Part shown: positions 1-8,870 of the stretch, in pieces
Numbering within the stretch: the first letter of the stretch is position 1
Layout of the letters: each line of letters opens with the position of its first letter
Translations under genes and position numbers: made by a program
The notes under the pieces: model-generated
What the model was told of the DNA's origin: nothing
The model's database searches: none
Seen by the model: the letters and a program-made list of their open reading frames with translations, nothing else
NCBI RefSeq assembly: GCF_009026145.1
Contig: NZ_WBUE01000001.1
Span: 62,001-126,000 of the forward strand
Direction: 5' to 3'
DNA length: 64,000 bases
Origin: Hyphomicrobium sp.
GTDB lineage: Bacteria; Pseudomonadota; Alphaproteobacteria; Rhizobiales; Hyphomicrobiaceae

Positions 1-660
1 GAGCTCGCGCAGCACACTCGTTTCGTAGATCAGCATGCCGCCAGCGCCGAGGATCAGCGGCTCGAGGATCAGCGCCGCGACCGGCGCGGCGGCGCACGCA
101 GCGTCGAAGGCATCGATGGTCGCCTGCTCGCGTCCGGCGGCCGGGAAGGGGATGCGCACCACATCGAACAGCAGCGGCTCATAGGCGGCGCTGAATACGC
201 CGCGCGCGCCGACCGACATGCCGCCAACGGTATCGCCGTGATAGCCATGCTCGAGGGCGACAATACGTTGGCGCTGCTCACCGATGTTGCGCCAGTATCC
301 CAGCGCCATCTTCAGCGCCACTTCCACCGAGGTCGAGCCGCTATCGGAAAAGAAGACGTGTGCAAGGCCGGCCGGCGCGACGTCGATCAGACCGCGCGCC
401 AGCGTCTCGGCCGGCTCGTGCGTGAAACCCGCAAAGATCACCTGGTCGAGCCGGCGCGCCTGGTCTTCGATCGCCCGCACGATACGCGGGTGGCAATGCC
501 CATGCGTGACGACCCACCAGGAAGCGATGCCATCGAGGATGCGGCGGCCATCGGACATCACCAACCAGGCGCCCTCCGCCGACGCGATAGGAAGCATCTC
601 CGGCTGCAGGCCATGCTGAGTGAAGGGATGCCAGACCGGGCTGCCGGTGCCCGTCGTCAT
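1..660 (-). CDS. bioA: Adenosylmethionine-8-amino-7-oxononanoate aminotransferase, partial
   Basis: PLP-dependent aminotransferase that makes 7,8-diaminopelargonic acid from KAPA using SAM as amino donor, in the cytoplasmic biotin pathway. The first 220 residues are visible and the C-terminal half, with the PLP lysine, lies outside the window. The N-terminus shows the BioA-type stretches WHPFTQH, SWWVVTHGHCHP and FFSDSGSTSVEVALKMA. The ATG overlaps the bioD stop by 4 nt (ATGA), so translation is probably coupled. It is the last visible gene of a bioB-F-D-A operon. Motifs and operon place agree. Confidence 0.95.
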   Translation of the reverse strand, partial: MTTGTGSPVWHPFTQHGLQPEMLPIASAEGAWLVMSDGRRILDGIASWWVVTHGHCHPRIVRAIEDQARRLDQVIFAGFTHEPAETLARGLIDVAPAGLAHVFFSDSGSTSVEVALKMALGYWRNIGEQRQRIVALEHGYHGDTVGGMSVGARGVFSAAYEPLLFDVVRIPFPAAGREQATIDAFDAACAAAPVAALILEPLILGAGGMLIYETSVLREL

Positions 661-1307
661 GTCGGCACCGGAAGGAGAATGTCGGCGGCGCGGAAGTTGG
701 CGGCGAACGCCGAGCGCAGCGAGTCGGCATCGAGGCGATCCAGATGCGGCAGCCGCCCGAGCCGGCGCACGCCACCCATTTCGGCAATCGTGCGCTCGGA
801 ATCGGCGTTCTCCTCGCCAACAAAAGCAATGCCGAGGAGCGGAATCTGCCGCCGCTTCAGCGCCTCGATGGATAGAAGGCTGTGGTTGATGGTGCCGAGG
901 CGCGTCGATGCGGCGAGCACCACCGGCAGCCTCCAGCGTTCGAACAGCTCGATCTGCAGGACCTGGCGCGTGAGCGGCACCAGGAGCCCCCCGGCCCCCT
1001 CGATGATGAGCGGTGCGCCGCCAGGCACGGCTGGCAAGCGGGTCAGACGCTCGACATCGATCGCAATGCCGTCGCGCTCGGCGGCCAGGTGCGGAGAGGC
1101 CGCCGTCGTCAGCCGGTAAACTTCGGGCAGGATGCGATCGCTGGAAACGCCCGCCAGTCGGCGCACGACCTCGGCGTCGGTCTCGCCGGCAAGACCTGCC
1201 TGCACAGGCTTCCAGTAGCAACCGCCGAACGCTGCGACGAGACCGGCGGCGAGCACGGTCTTGCCCACATCAGTATCGGTGCCGGTGACGACAACAGCCG
1301 CGCTCAT
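657..1307 (-). CDS. bioD: Dethiobiotin synthetase
   Basis: ATP-dependent carboxylase that closes the ureido ring of dethiobiotin from 7,8-diaminopelargonate and CO2. The protein has 216 residues, normal for the family. The P-loop GTDTDVGKT lies at residues 9-17, followed by KPVQAGL and the conserved IIEGAGGLLVPL strand that contacts the substrate. A longer upstream frame exists but lies inside bioF; the chosen ATG overlaps the bioF stop by 4 nt, the same ATGA arrangement seen at the bioD/bioA joint. Confidence 0.96.
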   Translation of the reverse strand: MSAAVVVTGTDTDVGKTVLAAGLVAAFGGCYWKPVQAGLAGETDAEVVRRLAGVSSDRILPEVYRLTTAASPHLAAERDGIAIDVERLTRLPAVPGGAPLIIEGAGGLLVPLTRQVLQIELFERWRLPVVLAASTRLGTINHSLLSIEALKRRQIPLLGIAFVGEENADSERTIAEMGGVRRLGRLPHLDRLDADSLRSAFAANFRAADILLPVPT

Positions 1308-2440
1308 GTGTCGAGCCTTTTCATCTCCTCGGCGAGCACCGTCGCCATCGCTGCCACTTGCGCCTGATCGACGTTGAGCGTCAGAGACAGGCGCACACGC
1401 GCCGTGCCTTCCGGCACCGTCGGCGGACGCACCGCGCGGATGTCGAAGCCCCTTTCCTGCATGACAGCGGCCAGCCGCGTCGCCCGCTCGTCGGAACCGA
1501 CGATGACGGGCTGGACGTGCGAGCCCGAGGCCTGCAACCCGCAGCTCTCCGCCAGCTGGCTGGCGGCGAAAGCGACGAGCGCCCGCAGCCTGTCGCGCCG
1601 CGCCGCGTCGAAGCGGCAGATGAGCAGAGCTGCGCGCACCACCGCCGCCACGAGCGGAGATGGCGCCGTCGCGTAGATGAATGGACGCGAGCGGTTGACG
1701 AGGTAGTCGCACAATACCTGCGGGCCGGTGAGCAGCGCACCCATGGCGCCGAGGGCCTTGCCGCAGGTATGCAGGGCAATGATGTTGGCGCGGCCTTCCA
1801 GATGCGCACCGAGGCCGCGACCCAATGGGCCGAGCACGCCGGTCGCGTGCGCCTCGTCGATGGCCAGCACCCCATCATGCCGGCTGGCAATAGCGGCGAG
1901 GTCGTCGAGCGGAGCGCGGTCGCCGTCCATGCTGTAGAGGCTTTCGACTGCAATCCACGGCGTGCCAGTCCCGCCAGCCGCACGCCAATCGGCTATGACG
2001 TCCTCGAAGGCCTGCGCATCGTTGTGCCGCGCCTCGGCGCGCTCGGCTTTGCCCATGCGCATGCCGTCGTGCACCGATGCGTGGATCAGCGCGTCATGCA
2101 CGACGAGGTCGCCGCGCTGCGGCAGCGTCGAGAACAATGCAAGGTTGGCGATGAAGCCGCCACCGAAGAACAGCGCGCTCTCGGCCCCGAAGAAGGCCGC
2201 GGCTTCCGATTCCAGCGCCTCGTGCTCACGATGATTTCCACGCAACAGCCGCGAGCCGCCGGAGCCGATGGGCACCCCGCGCTCGATCGCAGCGCGGGCG
2301 GCATCCTTCAATTCCCGCGAGGAGGCGAGGCCGAGATAATCGTTGGAGGTGAAATCGATACCCGAGAAGGCGGTCAGCGCCCGGCGGCGGCCGCGTCGCG
2401 CCAAGGCCTCGAGGGCGCGCTCATGGCTCTTGTACATCAT
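1304..2440 (-). CDS. bioF: 8-amino-7-oxononanoate synthase
   Basis: PLP enzyme that condenses a pimeloyl thioester with L-alanine to give KAPA, the first ring-building step of biotin synthesis. It has 378 residues, normal for the alpha-oxoamine synthase family. Visible hallmarks are the glycine-rich [19 protein letters not shown] segment, IDEAHATGV (aspartate that contacts the PLP ring) and TCGKALG, which carries the Schiff-base lysine. The start overlaps the end of bioB by 20 nt and the stop overlaps bioD by 4 nt. No bioC, bioH or bioZ is seen nearby, so the source of the pimeloyl group is not shown here. Confidence 0.96.
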   Translation of the reverse strand: MMYKSHERALEALARRGRRRALTAFSGIDFTSNDYLGLASSRELKDAARAAIERGVPIGSGGSRLLRGNHREHEALESEAAAFFGAESALFFGGGFIANLALFSTLPQRGDLVVHDALIHASVHDGMRMGKAERAEARHNDAQAFEDVIADWRAAGGTGTPWIAVESLYSMDGDRAPLDDLAAIASRHDGVLAIDEAHATGVLGPLGRGLGAHLEGRANIIALHTCGKALGAMGALLTGPQVLCDYLVNRSRPFIYATAPSPLVAAVVRAALLICRFDAARRDRLRALVAFAASQLAESCGLQASGSHVQPVIVGSDERATRLAAVMQERGFDIRAVRPPTVPEGTARVRLSLTLNVDQAQVAAMATVLAEEMKRLDT

Positions 2441-3458
2441 CCTGCTCGCCCGAGCCGGTCGCGAGCTCGAGCGGCCTCAGGCCGAGCTTATCGAAAAGGA
2501 TGGCGTCGCTGTCTTCGCCCGGGTTATCGGCGGTCAGCAGCGTGTCGCCGACGAAGATCGAGTTGGCACCGGCGAAGAAGCACAGCGCCTGCGTTTCGTC
2601 GCTCATCTGCGTGCGCCCGGCGGAGAGCCGCACATACGAGGCCGGCATGAGAATGCGGGCGAGCGCGATGGTGCGCACGAAGGCGATACCATCGATCTTC
2701 TCGGCGTCGGCGAGCGGCGTTCCGGGAATGGCGATCAGCATGTTGATCGGCACGCTCTCGGGATGCTGGGGAAGATTGGCCAGCGTGACGAGCATGTCGA
2801 CCCGGTCCTCGGGCTCCTCACCCATGCCGACGATGCCGCCGGCGCACACCTTGATGCCCGCTTCGCGCACGCGCGCCAGCGTCTGCAAACGGTCGGCGAA
2901 GGTGCGGGTGGTGATGACCTTGCCGTAGTAGCGCTCGGAGGTATCGATGTTGTGGTTGTAGTAGTCGAGGCCGGCGTCTTTCAGTTTGCCGACGTCGTCG
3001 TCCGATAGCATGCCGAGCGTCATGCATGTCTCCAACCCTAGCGCCTTGACGCCCTCGACCATGGCGCAAAGCACACCCATGTCCCGCCCCTTGGGCGAGC
3101 GCCAGGCCGCGCCCATGCAATAGCGGGTGGCGCCGGCGTCCTTGGCCCTGCGCGCCTCGGCGAGCACACGCTCCACGGCCATTAGCTTGCTGGCGGTCAG
3201 CCCCGAGGAATGGTGTGCCGACTGGCTGCAGTAGCCGCAGTCCTCGGCGCAGCCGCCGGTCTTGATCGACAGCAGCCGGCTGCGTTGCACAGTATTGGGC
3301 TCGAAATAGCGCCGGTGAATGGAGTGCGCCCGAAACAGCAGATCGTTGAACGGCGCGTCGTAGAGGGCCTGGGCCTCCTCGCGGGACCAGTCATGGCGCA
3401 CGGAGCGGTCGGCCGATTGGCCTGTGGCGCCCGACCGAGACGTCCGCAACTCCATCAT
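2421..3458 (-). CDS. bioB: Biotin synthase
   Basis: Radical SAM enzyme that inserts sulfur into dethiobiotin; it carries a [4Fe-4S] and a [2Fe-2S] cluster. The radical-SAM motif CAEDCGYC lies at about residues 70-77 of this 345-residue form, and YNHNIDTS and GLDYYNHN are typical BioB stretches. The frame opens further to a GTG at 3476. I prefer the ATG at 3458 because AGGGAG lies 9 nt upstream; a second ATG follows directly at 3455. It is the first gene of the bioBFDA operon, divergent from a GntR-type regulator. Confidence 0.96.
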   Translation of the reverse strand: MMELRTSRSGATGQSADRSVRHDWSREEAQALYDAPFNDLLFRAHSIHRRYFEPNTVQRSRLLSIKTGGCAEDCGYCSQSAHHSSGLTASKLMAVERVLAEARRAKDAGATRYCMGAAWRSPKGRDMGVLCAMVEGVKALGLETCMTLGMLSDDDVGKLKDAGLDYYNHNIDTSERYYGKVITTRTFADRLQTLARVREAGIKVCAGGIVGMGEEPEDRVDMLVTLANLPQHPESVPINMLIAIPGTPLADAEKIDGIAFVRTIALARILMPASYVRLSAGRTQMSDETQALCFFAGANSIFVGDTLLTADNPGEDSDAILFDKLGLRPLELATGSGEQDDVQEP

Positions 3459-3572
3459 ATGCAAAGGCTCCCTCACTGTGCGGCCATCGCGGCCGGCAGC
3501 CCGATGTTTGCACCGGCGCGGGGCGGCGCCGCAAGGCCTAACGGCGCGCGTATGCTCGGCTGCGAAAATCGA

Positions 3573-3609
3573 AGCCCCGCCAGGAAGGGGAGGATCTCCC
3601 GGCGGGGCT
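3573..3609 (-). promoter_or_regulatory. Hairpin in the bioB leader
   Basis: Perfect 9-bp inverted repeat AGCCCCGCC / GGCGGGGCT with a 19-nt loop, starting about 115 nt upstream of the bioB start. It has no T-run on either side, so it is not a standard terminator. It could be a leader structure or chance in GC-rich DNA. Confidence 0.3.
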
Positions 3610-3674
3610 GGCTGACCAAGGGCTTGCGGAGGGGGGCAACGCGTACCGTGGCCAGGTTAATCAGCTCGGCGCTT

Positions 3675-3687
3675 GCTAATAATTAGC
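3675..3687. promoter_or_regulatory. Palindrome, possible operator between bioB and gntR
   Basis: GCTAATAATTAGC, a perfect 6+1+6 palindrome in the divergent intergenic region, AT-rich at its centre. Operators of GntR-family regulators are usually short palindromes of this size. The link to the adjacent gntR is inference. Confidence 0.35.
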
Positions 3688-4000
3688 CCGCTTCTTACGT
3701 AATTCGCCTGCGGCTCGACATGACCATCATGCGCGCCCATGCCGCAGATTGAAGTGAAGCTGTGAAATAAGCGTGGACAAAGGGGCGGCCCACTTCGCCC
3801 AATCGTGCTATAGTTAACCAGTATTATTGTGCTCTACTGCGGAGTATCGACATATTTGAAGAAAGTGGCGTGTGCGTCATATGCAGTGCAAAGCATTGCT
3901 AGTGGGCACAGGTCCGACTGGCACGCGGCGAGGTCGGGTCGAGGCGGCAAGTCCTGGTTTCTCGGCGTGAAGGTGAGGTCTCCAACCTTCGAGGGCTCCC

Positions 4001-4723
4001 ATGACAGCGGTAGGACGATTTTCCACTCGCCCCCTCTATCTTCAGGTCAAAGACATGCTGATCCAGCGCATCGCGGCGGGTGCCTGGAAGCCGGGAGCAG
4101 CGATCCCCAACGAGATTGAGCTGTCGCGGGAGCTTGGCATCAGCGTCGGCACGGTCCGCAAGGCACTCGACGAGATGGAGAGCGAGCGGCTGATCTCCCG
4201 CCGCCAAGGACGCGGCACCTTTGTCATCGACCAGACCTCCAACGAGTACGCGGTTCGCTTCAGCAATATTCGTGACCCCGACGGGATCAGGATTGCCGGC
4301 GACACCGAGAGCTGCACCGTGGTGGCGGCAGCGGCGAACGAGACTGAGGCGCGTCGGCTGCAGCTACGCAGCGGCGAGCCGATCTTTCGCATTCATCGTG
4401 TGCGCACCCACAACGACGTGCCGTTGATGGTCGAGGAATCGACCGTTCCGCAGGCGCGCTTCCCAGGGCTGGCGCAGGAAGGCGACGTATCGCCGAGCAT
4501 CGTCGTGCTCGCCCATCACTACGGCGTGCTGCTGGGGCGTGCCGAGGAGAGGATTGGGGTGGCGGCGGCGAAGGGCGAGGTCGCTAAATCGCTCAAGGTA
4601 GCGGAGGGCACCCCCCTGCTGACCCTCGACTGCGTGGTCTATGCCATCGACGGACGGCCGATCGAGTGGCGCCTGGCGCGCTGCCACCTGCGCGAGAACC
4701 ACTACCTGGCCGAGATGAACTGA
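4001..4723 (+). CDS. GntR/HutC-family transcriptional regulator (UTRA domain)
   Basis: Ligand-responsive DNA-binding regulator of 240 residues. The N-terminal GntR winged helix-turn-helix covers about residues 10-77 (RPLYLQVKDML, LSRELGISVGTVRKALDEM, RRQGRGTFV). A UTRA ligand domain follows to the end (FRIHRVRTHNDVPLMVEES, GTPLLTLDCVVYAIDGRPIEW). It is divergent from bioBFDA and downstream of nothing else obvious, so the biotin operon or its own gene are candidate targets. The UTRA domain places it in the HutC subfamily, so I do not call it BioR. The start is the ATG that gives the standard GntR N-terminus. Confidence 0.9.
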   Translation: MTAVGRFSTRPLYLQVKDMLIQRIAAGAWKPGAAIPNEIELSRELGISVGTVRKALDEMESERLISRRQGRGTFVIDQTSNEYAVRFSNIRDPDGIRIAGDTESCTVVAAAANETEARRLQLRSGEPIFRIHRVRTHNDVPLMVEESTVPQARFPGLAQEGDVSPSIVVLAHHYGVLLGRAEERIGVAAAKGEVAKSLKVAEGTPLLTLDCVVYAIDGRPIEWRLARCHLRENHYLAEMN

Positions 4724-4760
4724 CACGAGGCGGTCGCCGCAGGCCTCGGCGCCGAGAAGC

Positions 4761-6572
4761 TCACTCGCGACCGTCGCGCGGCACAACGCCTCGCAGTAAG
4801 CCCTCGACAAAGCCGGCGGCGGCTGGCGCATCGGCGCCAAGACCGAGCGCGCGTGCCATGGCGCGAAACACGAAGGTGTTATCGACACGCCCGCGGAATA
4901 CGTCTGCCCCCGGACCGGATGCCGTCAGCACCACGTCGTCCGCTGCGTGCACCCCGTTGCGTGCCGTGAACGGCAGGTTGCCGATCTTTCTCGCCGCGCC
5001 AGGCTTGCAGTAAGCCTCGTTGGCGACCGCAGGCTGTCTCTCGCCCTCCGACGCGGCCGGTGCCGTCAGCTGATTCTCACCCTCCATATATGGCTTGCCC
5101 GGGTCGCAATAGTCCGGGTACGCGGCGAACACCATGGCGAGCCGCCGCGTGACGTCGACCTTCCCCGGAAAGCCCTCGGCGTCCGGCGGCGGATAGTTGG
5201 GGAACCCGGCGGCTGCATACGTCTGCAGCCGATCGCGCAATTGCTCGCCCTTGGCGTCGTCATAGGTGCCGATGATCGACACGGGATGGGCGTGGTCGGG
5301 TACCACGACGATCAGCGTGTCGTTGCGTTTTGCCGCGAATTCCTTGGCCAATCTGACGACATTGTCGAACATGATCGTATCGTAGGTGGCGCGCTCCCAA
5401 TCGAGCGAGTGACTATATTTGTCGATGCGGCCGGCCTCGACCATCAGCAGGAAGCCGTGCTCCGCGCGCGCCAGAACTTCCAGCGCCGCACGCATCTCGT
5501 CGGTGAGGTCGGGCTGATCGGCGAACTTTCCGACCGTGCCCTTCTTGAGAAGCTTGCGGTCGAGCGCGCCGTCGATGTTCTTGTCGTTGAAAAGCCCGAG
5601 CAGCTTCGTCGTTTCGGGCCTGGCTGCCGCAGCAGCGAGCTGCATGGCCGTATCGACGAACGTGTATCCCGCCTCCTCGAACTTGCTGATGTAGTTCTGA
5701 TTGTCCTCCCGCTTGGCACGCGGTTCGCCCTTGGGGAGAAAGTGCGGCGTGCCGCCGCCCAAGATCACCTCCGGCTGCACCGCGTAGAACATGCTCACGA
5801 TATTGTTGTAGTCGGTGCGCCGCCGCGTATGCGCCACCATGCCGGCGGGCGTAGCATCCTCGATCTCCGTGTCGGTCACGATGCCGACCGCCATGCCCAG
5901 CCGCCGCTTGGCGAGCTCGGCGATGGTCTCGACCTTGGGATGCCCGAGCATGCCGCTGTTCTGCGCACAGTAGATGCCGAGGGCATTGACGCACGACTTG
6001 TGCCCGGTCGTGTACGCCGTCATGGCGTTGGCGCTGTCGGTGACGATCGAATCCGTGCCGGCGGTGGAGACGAGCGCCATATGGGGCATGTCGTCCATGG
6101 CGAGATCGCCGCCGTACGTGCCTTGCGCGATACCCTTCGACAGCATGCGCGCGGCAGTGCGGTGCGCCAGCGATAAGCCGTCGCCGACGAGCAGGATGAC
6201 GTTCCGTGCCAGACGCCCCTCGGGGGTGCTGTAGGCGTCCCACACCACGCTGGCGAGTGCCCCGCCGGCGCGAGCTTCGACCGTGAGGCTGCCGGGCCGC
6301 GAAAGATGCGCACCGCGAATCCAGTAGGCCGTGCGTTCGACCCCGTCCTCGCGCTCGATGATCTGGGGTGCCTTGCCGAGCACCTTGGCGGCGTCCTCAC
6401 CGTTGATCGTCACCTTGATGTCGGCAGCAGGTGGCGCGCCGGGGAACTCGACCTTCAAGTCGAACGTGGCACCGGTGAGGATCTGCGCCCGGTCGATGGG
6501 ATAGATCGTCTGGCCGACAGCGGCAGTCGCTAGAGCGCTCAGCGCCAACACGGCGCGAATGATCGACGGCAT
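4761..6572 (-). CDS. Secreted alkaline phosphatase with N-terminal beta-sandwich-like extension
   Basis: Phosphomonoesterase of the alkaline phosphatase superfamily, 603 residues, exported by an N-terminal signal peptide (about residues 1-20). The catalytic part starts near residue 122: NVILLVGDG supplies a metal-binding aspartate, TDSANAMTAYTTGHKS carries the nucleophile serine (about residue 180), EAGRIDKYSH and VVPDHAHP supply further metal ligands. Residues 22-115 form a beta-rich region (DLKVEFPGAP, GSLTVEARAGG) absent from the E. coli PhoA type, possibly Ig-like. The frame extends 26 codons further upstream, but the ATG at 6572 gives the signal peptide. It stands alone; a Pho-box-like half site lies upstream. 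Confidence 0.9.
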   Translation of the reverse strand: MPSIIRAVLALSALATAAVGQTIYPIDRAQILTGATFDLKVEFPGAPPAADIKVTINGEDAAKVLGKAPQIIEREDGVERTAYWIRGAHLSRPGSLTVEARAGGALASVVWDAYSTPEGRLARNVILLVGDGLSLAHRTAARMLSKGIAQGTYGGDLAMDDMPHMALVSTAGTDSIVTDSANAMTAYTTGHKSCVNALGIYCAQNSGMLGHPKVETIAELAKRRLGMAVGIVTDTEIEDATPAGMVAHTRRRTDYNNIVSMFYAVQPEVILGGGTPHFLPKGEPRAKREDNQNYISKFEEAGYTFVDTAMQLAAAAARPETTKLLGLFNDKNIDGALDRKLLKKGTVGKFADQPDLTDEMRAALEVLARAEHGFLLMVEAGRIDKYSHSLDWERATYDTIMFDNVVRLAKEFAAKRNDTLIVVVPDHAHPVSIIGTYDDAKGEQLRDRLQTYAAAGFPNYPPPDAEGFPGKVDVTRRLAMVFAAYPDYCDPGKPYMEGENQLTAPAASEGERQPAVANEAYCKPGAARKIGNLPFTARNGVHAADDVVLTASGPGADVFRGRVDNTFVFRAMARALGLGADAPAAAGFVEGLLRGVVPRDGRE

Positions 6573-6881
6573 GCAGCTCGCCTGTCCTAAAAAGTCTGTG
6601 CAGGCGATGGCCTTAGCGTCGGGTCGTGAAGTGCATGTGACAGCATGCACCCGCGGCCTGCACCGGCCATGGCAAAAAGTCCGTTAAGAGGGAAGACGGC
6701 CGAGTGGACCGTGGAGTATTCGAGTAGCATTTTGCTAACGAATAGTACCGGCAATTATTGAAATTGTGCTTGTTTCATCTCAACTCTTGCACATCGCGCC
6801 AACGGGGATTGGGCGCGACGTTCGAACTGCAGAAGCAGGCGTTGAGCCAGGGATCCGTTGCTGATGTGCGTGGGGGCTACG
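6573..6881. other. Intergenic region upstream of alkaline phosphatase
   Basis: About 310 bp between the divergent phosphatase gene and a small unknown gene. Apart from the operator candidate at 6626-6650 I see no structured feature. The part from 6710 to 6780 is clearly AT-rich and is the likely promoter zone of the plus-strand gene. Confidence 0.5.
6626..6650 (-). promoter_or_regulatory. Possible operator upstream of the alkaline phosphatase gene
   Basis: Read on the minus strand, CTGTCAC-ATGC-ACTTCAC (6643 to 6626) resembles a Pho box (two CTGTCAT-like repeats 4 nt apart), though the second repeat is poor. The same place holds a perfect inverted repeat, GTGCATG-TGACAG-CATGCAC (6631-6650). 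It lies 54-78 nt upstream of the phosphatase start. PhoB control is inference. Confidence 0.35.
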
Positions 6882-7136
6882 ATGAAAGAGGCACAGAATC
6901 GTCAGTTGTTCGGGCTTCTAACGAAGAATCCAATACTTAAGACAAAGGGCTACTCGCTCGCCTACGATCGGAATGGCGGCATCGTCATCGATCGCGCTGG
7001 CCATGTGCACGGCATCTGGAACCACGACTCTCGCAACTATACATGGGTCTCGCCGGGCAGCAGCGAGCCCAAATTCCGAACAGAAGACGTGAAATCTGCT
7101 GTTCTCTATACTGTCGTAGTCTTGGCGCAGGACTGA
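6882..7136 (+). CDS. Hypothetical protein, 84 aa
   Basis: I do not recognise this protein. It has no signal peptide or membrane segment. The sequence contains KGYSLAYDRNGGIVIDRAG and GIWNHDSRNYTWVSPGSS, which suggests a small beta-rich fold, with two aromatic-rich turns. In-frame upstream starts exist (TTG at 6858, ATG at 6864), but only the ATG at 6882 has a good ribosome site (GGGGG about 6 nt upstream). Base composition is less GC-rich than the neighbours, which fits a recently acquired or fast-evolving gene. Confidence 0.55.
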   Translation: MKEAQNRQLFGLLTKNPILKTKGYSLAYDRNGGIVIDRAGHVHGIWNHDSRNYTWVSPGSSEPKFRTEDVKSAVLYTVVVLAQD

Positions 7137-7148
7137 GATCGCCGAAAA

Positions 7149-7571
7149 CTAGTTGGCGTCTTCGGGCAGGCGGGGCAGGGCCATGATCTCGACGCCCTCC
7201 TCGACCAGCGCGCGCGCCTCGTCCGGCGAGGCGGTGCCGCGAATAGCGCGCTGCTCCACCTCGCGGTAGTGGATTTTGCGCGCCTCTTCCGGGAAGCGGG
7301 CGCCGACGTCCTCAGACCCCGAGACCAGCACCCGTCTCACCTCGCGAACGAGGTTGCGGTAGCGCGCCGGCGCTTCGTCGTCGGGGATGGCGACTTCGCC
7401 GCGCGCGCGCAGGGCCACGTTGGGCGCCATGATCGACTTGCCGACCTCGCGGCTGTTGCACTCCGGACAGGTGATATGGCCGCCTGCCGCCTGCGCGTCA
7501 TACGACGCGCTCGAGGCGAACCAAGCCTCGAACTCGTGGGCATGTGCGCATTGCAGGCGGTACCTGATCAC
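7149..7571 (-). CDS. DUF1178 family protein
   Basis: Small cytoplasmic protein of 140 residues, function unknown. The N-terminus MIRYRLQCAHAHEFEAWF with a later CPEC pair (ITCPECNSREVGKSIMAP) is the typical DUF1178 pattern and suggests a zinc-ribbon-like fold. Its start overlaps the end of the upstream hydrolase gene by 4 nt (ATGA), so the two are co-translated. The nit-DUF1178 pairing recurs in alphaproteobacteria, from general knowledge. Confidence 0.88.
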   Translation of the reverse strand: MIRYRLQCAHAHEFEAWFASSASYDAQAAGGHITCPECNSREVGKSIMAPNVALRARGEVAIPDDEAPARYRNLVREVRRVLVSGSEDVGARFPEEARKIHYREVEQRAIRGTASPDEARALVEEGVEIMALPRLPEDAN

Positions 7572-8437
7572 GACGCGACCTCATCTGGCAGCGTATCAAC
7601 GGCATATACCACGTCGAACGGCCGATCGTGCCGTAGGGACGGGACCTGGCGACGAACATCCTCCAGGCGTTGCAATTCAACATCGGCGAAGGTGACTGCA
7701 GGCTGAACGCCGCCCTCGGCCAGAACTTCGCCCCAGGGCGAGATGACGAGGCTATGGCCGAAGGTTTCACGGCCGATCTCGTGGCGGCCGCCCTGGGCGG
7801 CGGCGAACACGTAGCACTGGCATTCGATGGCCCGGGCGCGCAGCAGCGTATGCCAATGCGCGGTGCCGGTCGGCTTGGTAAACGCCGCCGGCACGGCCAG
7901 GAACTGTGCCCCGGCCTTGGCCAGCGCCCGATGCAGGTGCGGAAAGCGCAGGTCATAGCAGATCGTCATGCCGAGCTGGCCCCACGGCAACGTGGCCACG
8001 ACCGCCTCGCGGCCCGGCTGATAGTTGGCGCTTTCCCGGTAGGTCTCCCCGCCGGGAAGGTCGACGTCGAACATATGAATCTTGTCGTAGCGCGCGGTGA
8101 TGCGCCCCTCGGGCGAAATGAGCAGCGAGCGGTTGACGGGCTTGCCCCCTTCGCCGAGCAGGGCCAGCGAGCCGACGTGCAGCCACAGGCCAAGCTCGCG
8201 GGCCAGGAAGCGGAACTGCGTCACCCCCGGATCGTCAGCTTCCAGCCGCAGCGCCGGCAGCAGCCGCTCCCGCTCGAGCTCGAGGATGTTGGTCATCTCC
8301 GGCGTCTGCACGTACTGGGCCCCACCGCGTGCCGCCGCGCGGATCAGCTCGCTTGCCGCGTCGATGTTGCGCGCGACGCTGCGCCCGGCGCACATTTGCA
8401 CCAGGCCGACGCGAAACGACTTTGGTGCGTCCGCCAT
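7568..8437 (-). CDS. Carbon-nitrogen hydrolase (Nit1/omega-amidase-like)
   Basis: Nitrilase-superfamily amidohydrolase, 289 residues. The Glu-Lys-Cys triad is visible: E47 in TPEMTN, K119 in RYDKIHMFDV and C160 in MTICYDLRFP. This is the branch containing Nit1, which hydrolyses deaminated glutathione; the nearby glutaredoxin gene is in keeping with that, but the substrate is inference. The ATG at 8437 gives MADAPKSFRVGLVQMC; another ATG lies four codons upstream. The stop overlaps the DUF1178 start. Confidence 0.9.
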   Translation of the reverse strand: MADAPKSFRVGLVQMCAGRSVARNIDAASELIRAAARGGAQYVQTPEMTNILELERERLLPALRLEADDPGVTQFRFLARELGLWLHVGSLALLGEGGKPVNRSLLISPEGRITARYDKIHMFDVDLPGGETYRESANYQPGREAVVATLPWGQLGMTICYDLRFPHLHRALAKAGAQFLAVPAAFTKPTGTAHWHTLLRARAIECQCYVFAAAQGGRHEIGRETFGHSLVISPWGEVLAEGGVQPAVTFADVELQRLEDVRRQVPSLRHDRPFDVVYAVDTLPDEVAS

Positions 8438-8485
8438 TCTGGATGCCACCTCTCTGAACAGCCTGGCGCGTCGGGCGTGGCCGGC

Positions 8486-8743
8486 CTACGCGGCAAGCAG
8501 AAGATCGAGCTTGCCTTCGCGGTCAAGGGCGTAGAGGTCGTCGCAGCCGCCGACGTGGCGGTCGCCGATCCATATCTGCGGCACGGTGTGCCGGCCACCC
8601 GCCTTGGCGCTCATTTGGGCGCGCAGCTCTCGCTGGCTGACGTCGATCTCCTCGAAGGTGGTGATGCCCTTCTTGCGCAGCAGCTCTTTGGCCATGTGGC
8701 AGTAAGGGCAAAATCGCGTGGTGTAGACCGTAATCTTGGGCAT
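8486..8743 (-). CDS. grxC: Glutaredoxin 3
   Basis: Glutathione-dependent thiol-disulfide reductase of 85 residues, the usual size for a dithiol monodomain glutaredoxin. The active site CPYC is at residues 12-15 and the cis-proline motif TVPQIWIG and GGCDDL glutathione-binding motif follow. The frame opens 29 codons upstream but the ATG at 8743 gives the family N-terminus MPKITVYTTRFCPYC. It sits between comF and the nitrilase-fold gene on the same strand. Confidence 0.95.
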   Translation of the reverse strand: MPKITVYTTRFCPYCHMAKELLRKKGITTFEEIDVSQRELRAQMSAKAGGRHTVPQIWIGDRHVGGCDDLYALDREGKLDLLLAA

Positions 8744-8870
8744 GGATGTAAGGAACGTCCCCTTTCCCGCGTCCCGCCTCAGCCGCGGCGGCGCAACGTC
8801 ATAACTTAATGCCTCCTGAGGGCGGAGCAAAGTGTAGCGACGGCGCAGCGGGCCTTATTCACCGCGGTTT

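Larger units (their letters stand above)
3459..4000. other. Intergenic region between bioB and gntR
   Basis: About 540 bp between divergent genes, more AT-rich than its surroundings towards the gntR side. I see no convincing gene. A short plus-strand frame from 3829 runs into gntR in another frame and looks spurious. The region holds an inverted repeat in the bioB leader (3573-3609) and an odd-centred palindrome (3675-3687), listed separately. I did not find the published BioR box (TTATMKATAA) in it. Confidence 0.6.

Noticed and set aside
3459-4000. BioR operator in the biotin intergenic region
   Set aside because: No TTATMKATAA match could be found by eye; only an unrelated palindrome is present.
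3829-4119. 96-codon frame upstream of and overlapping gntR
   Set aside because: Overlaps the gntR N-terminus in a different frame, has no motif, and the overlapped part is clearly GntR coding sequence.
4947-6176. 409-codon plus-strand frame opposite the alkaline phosphatase gene
   Set aside because: Coding shadow in GC-rich DNA; Arg/His/Leu-rich composition with no recognisable motif.
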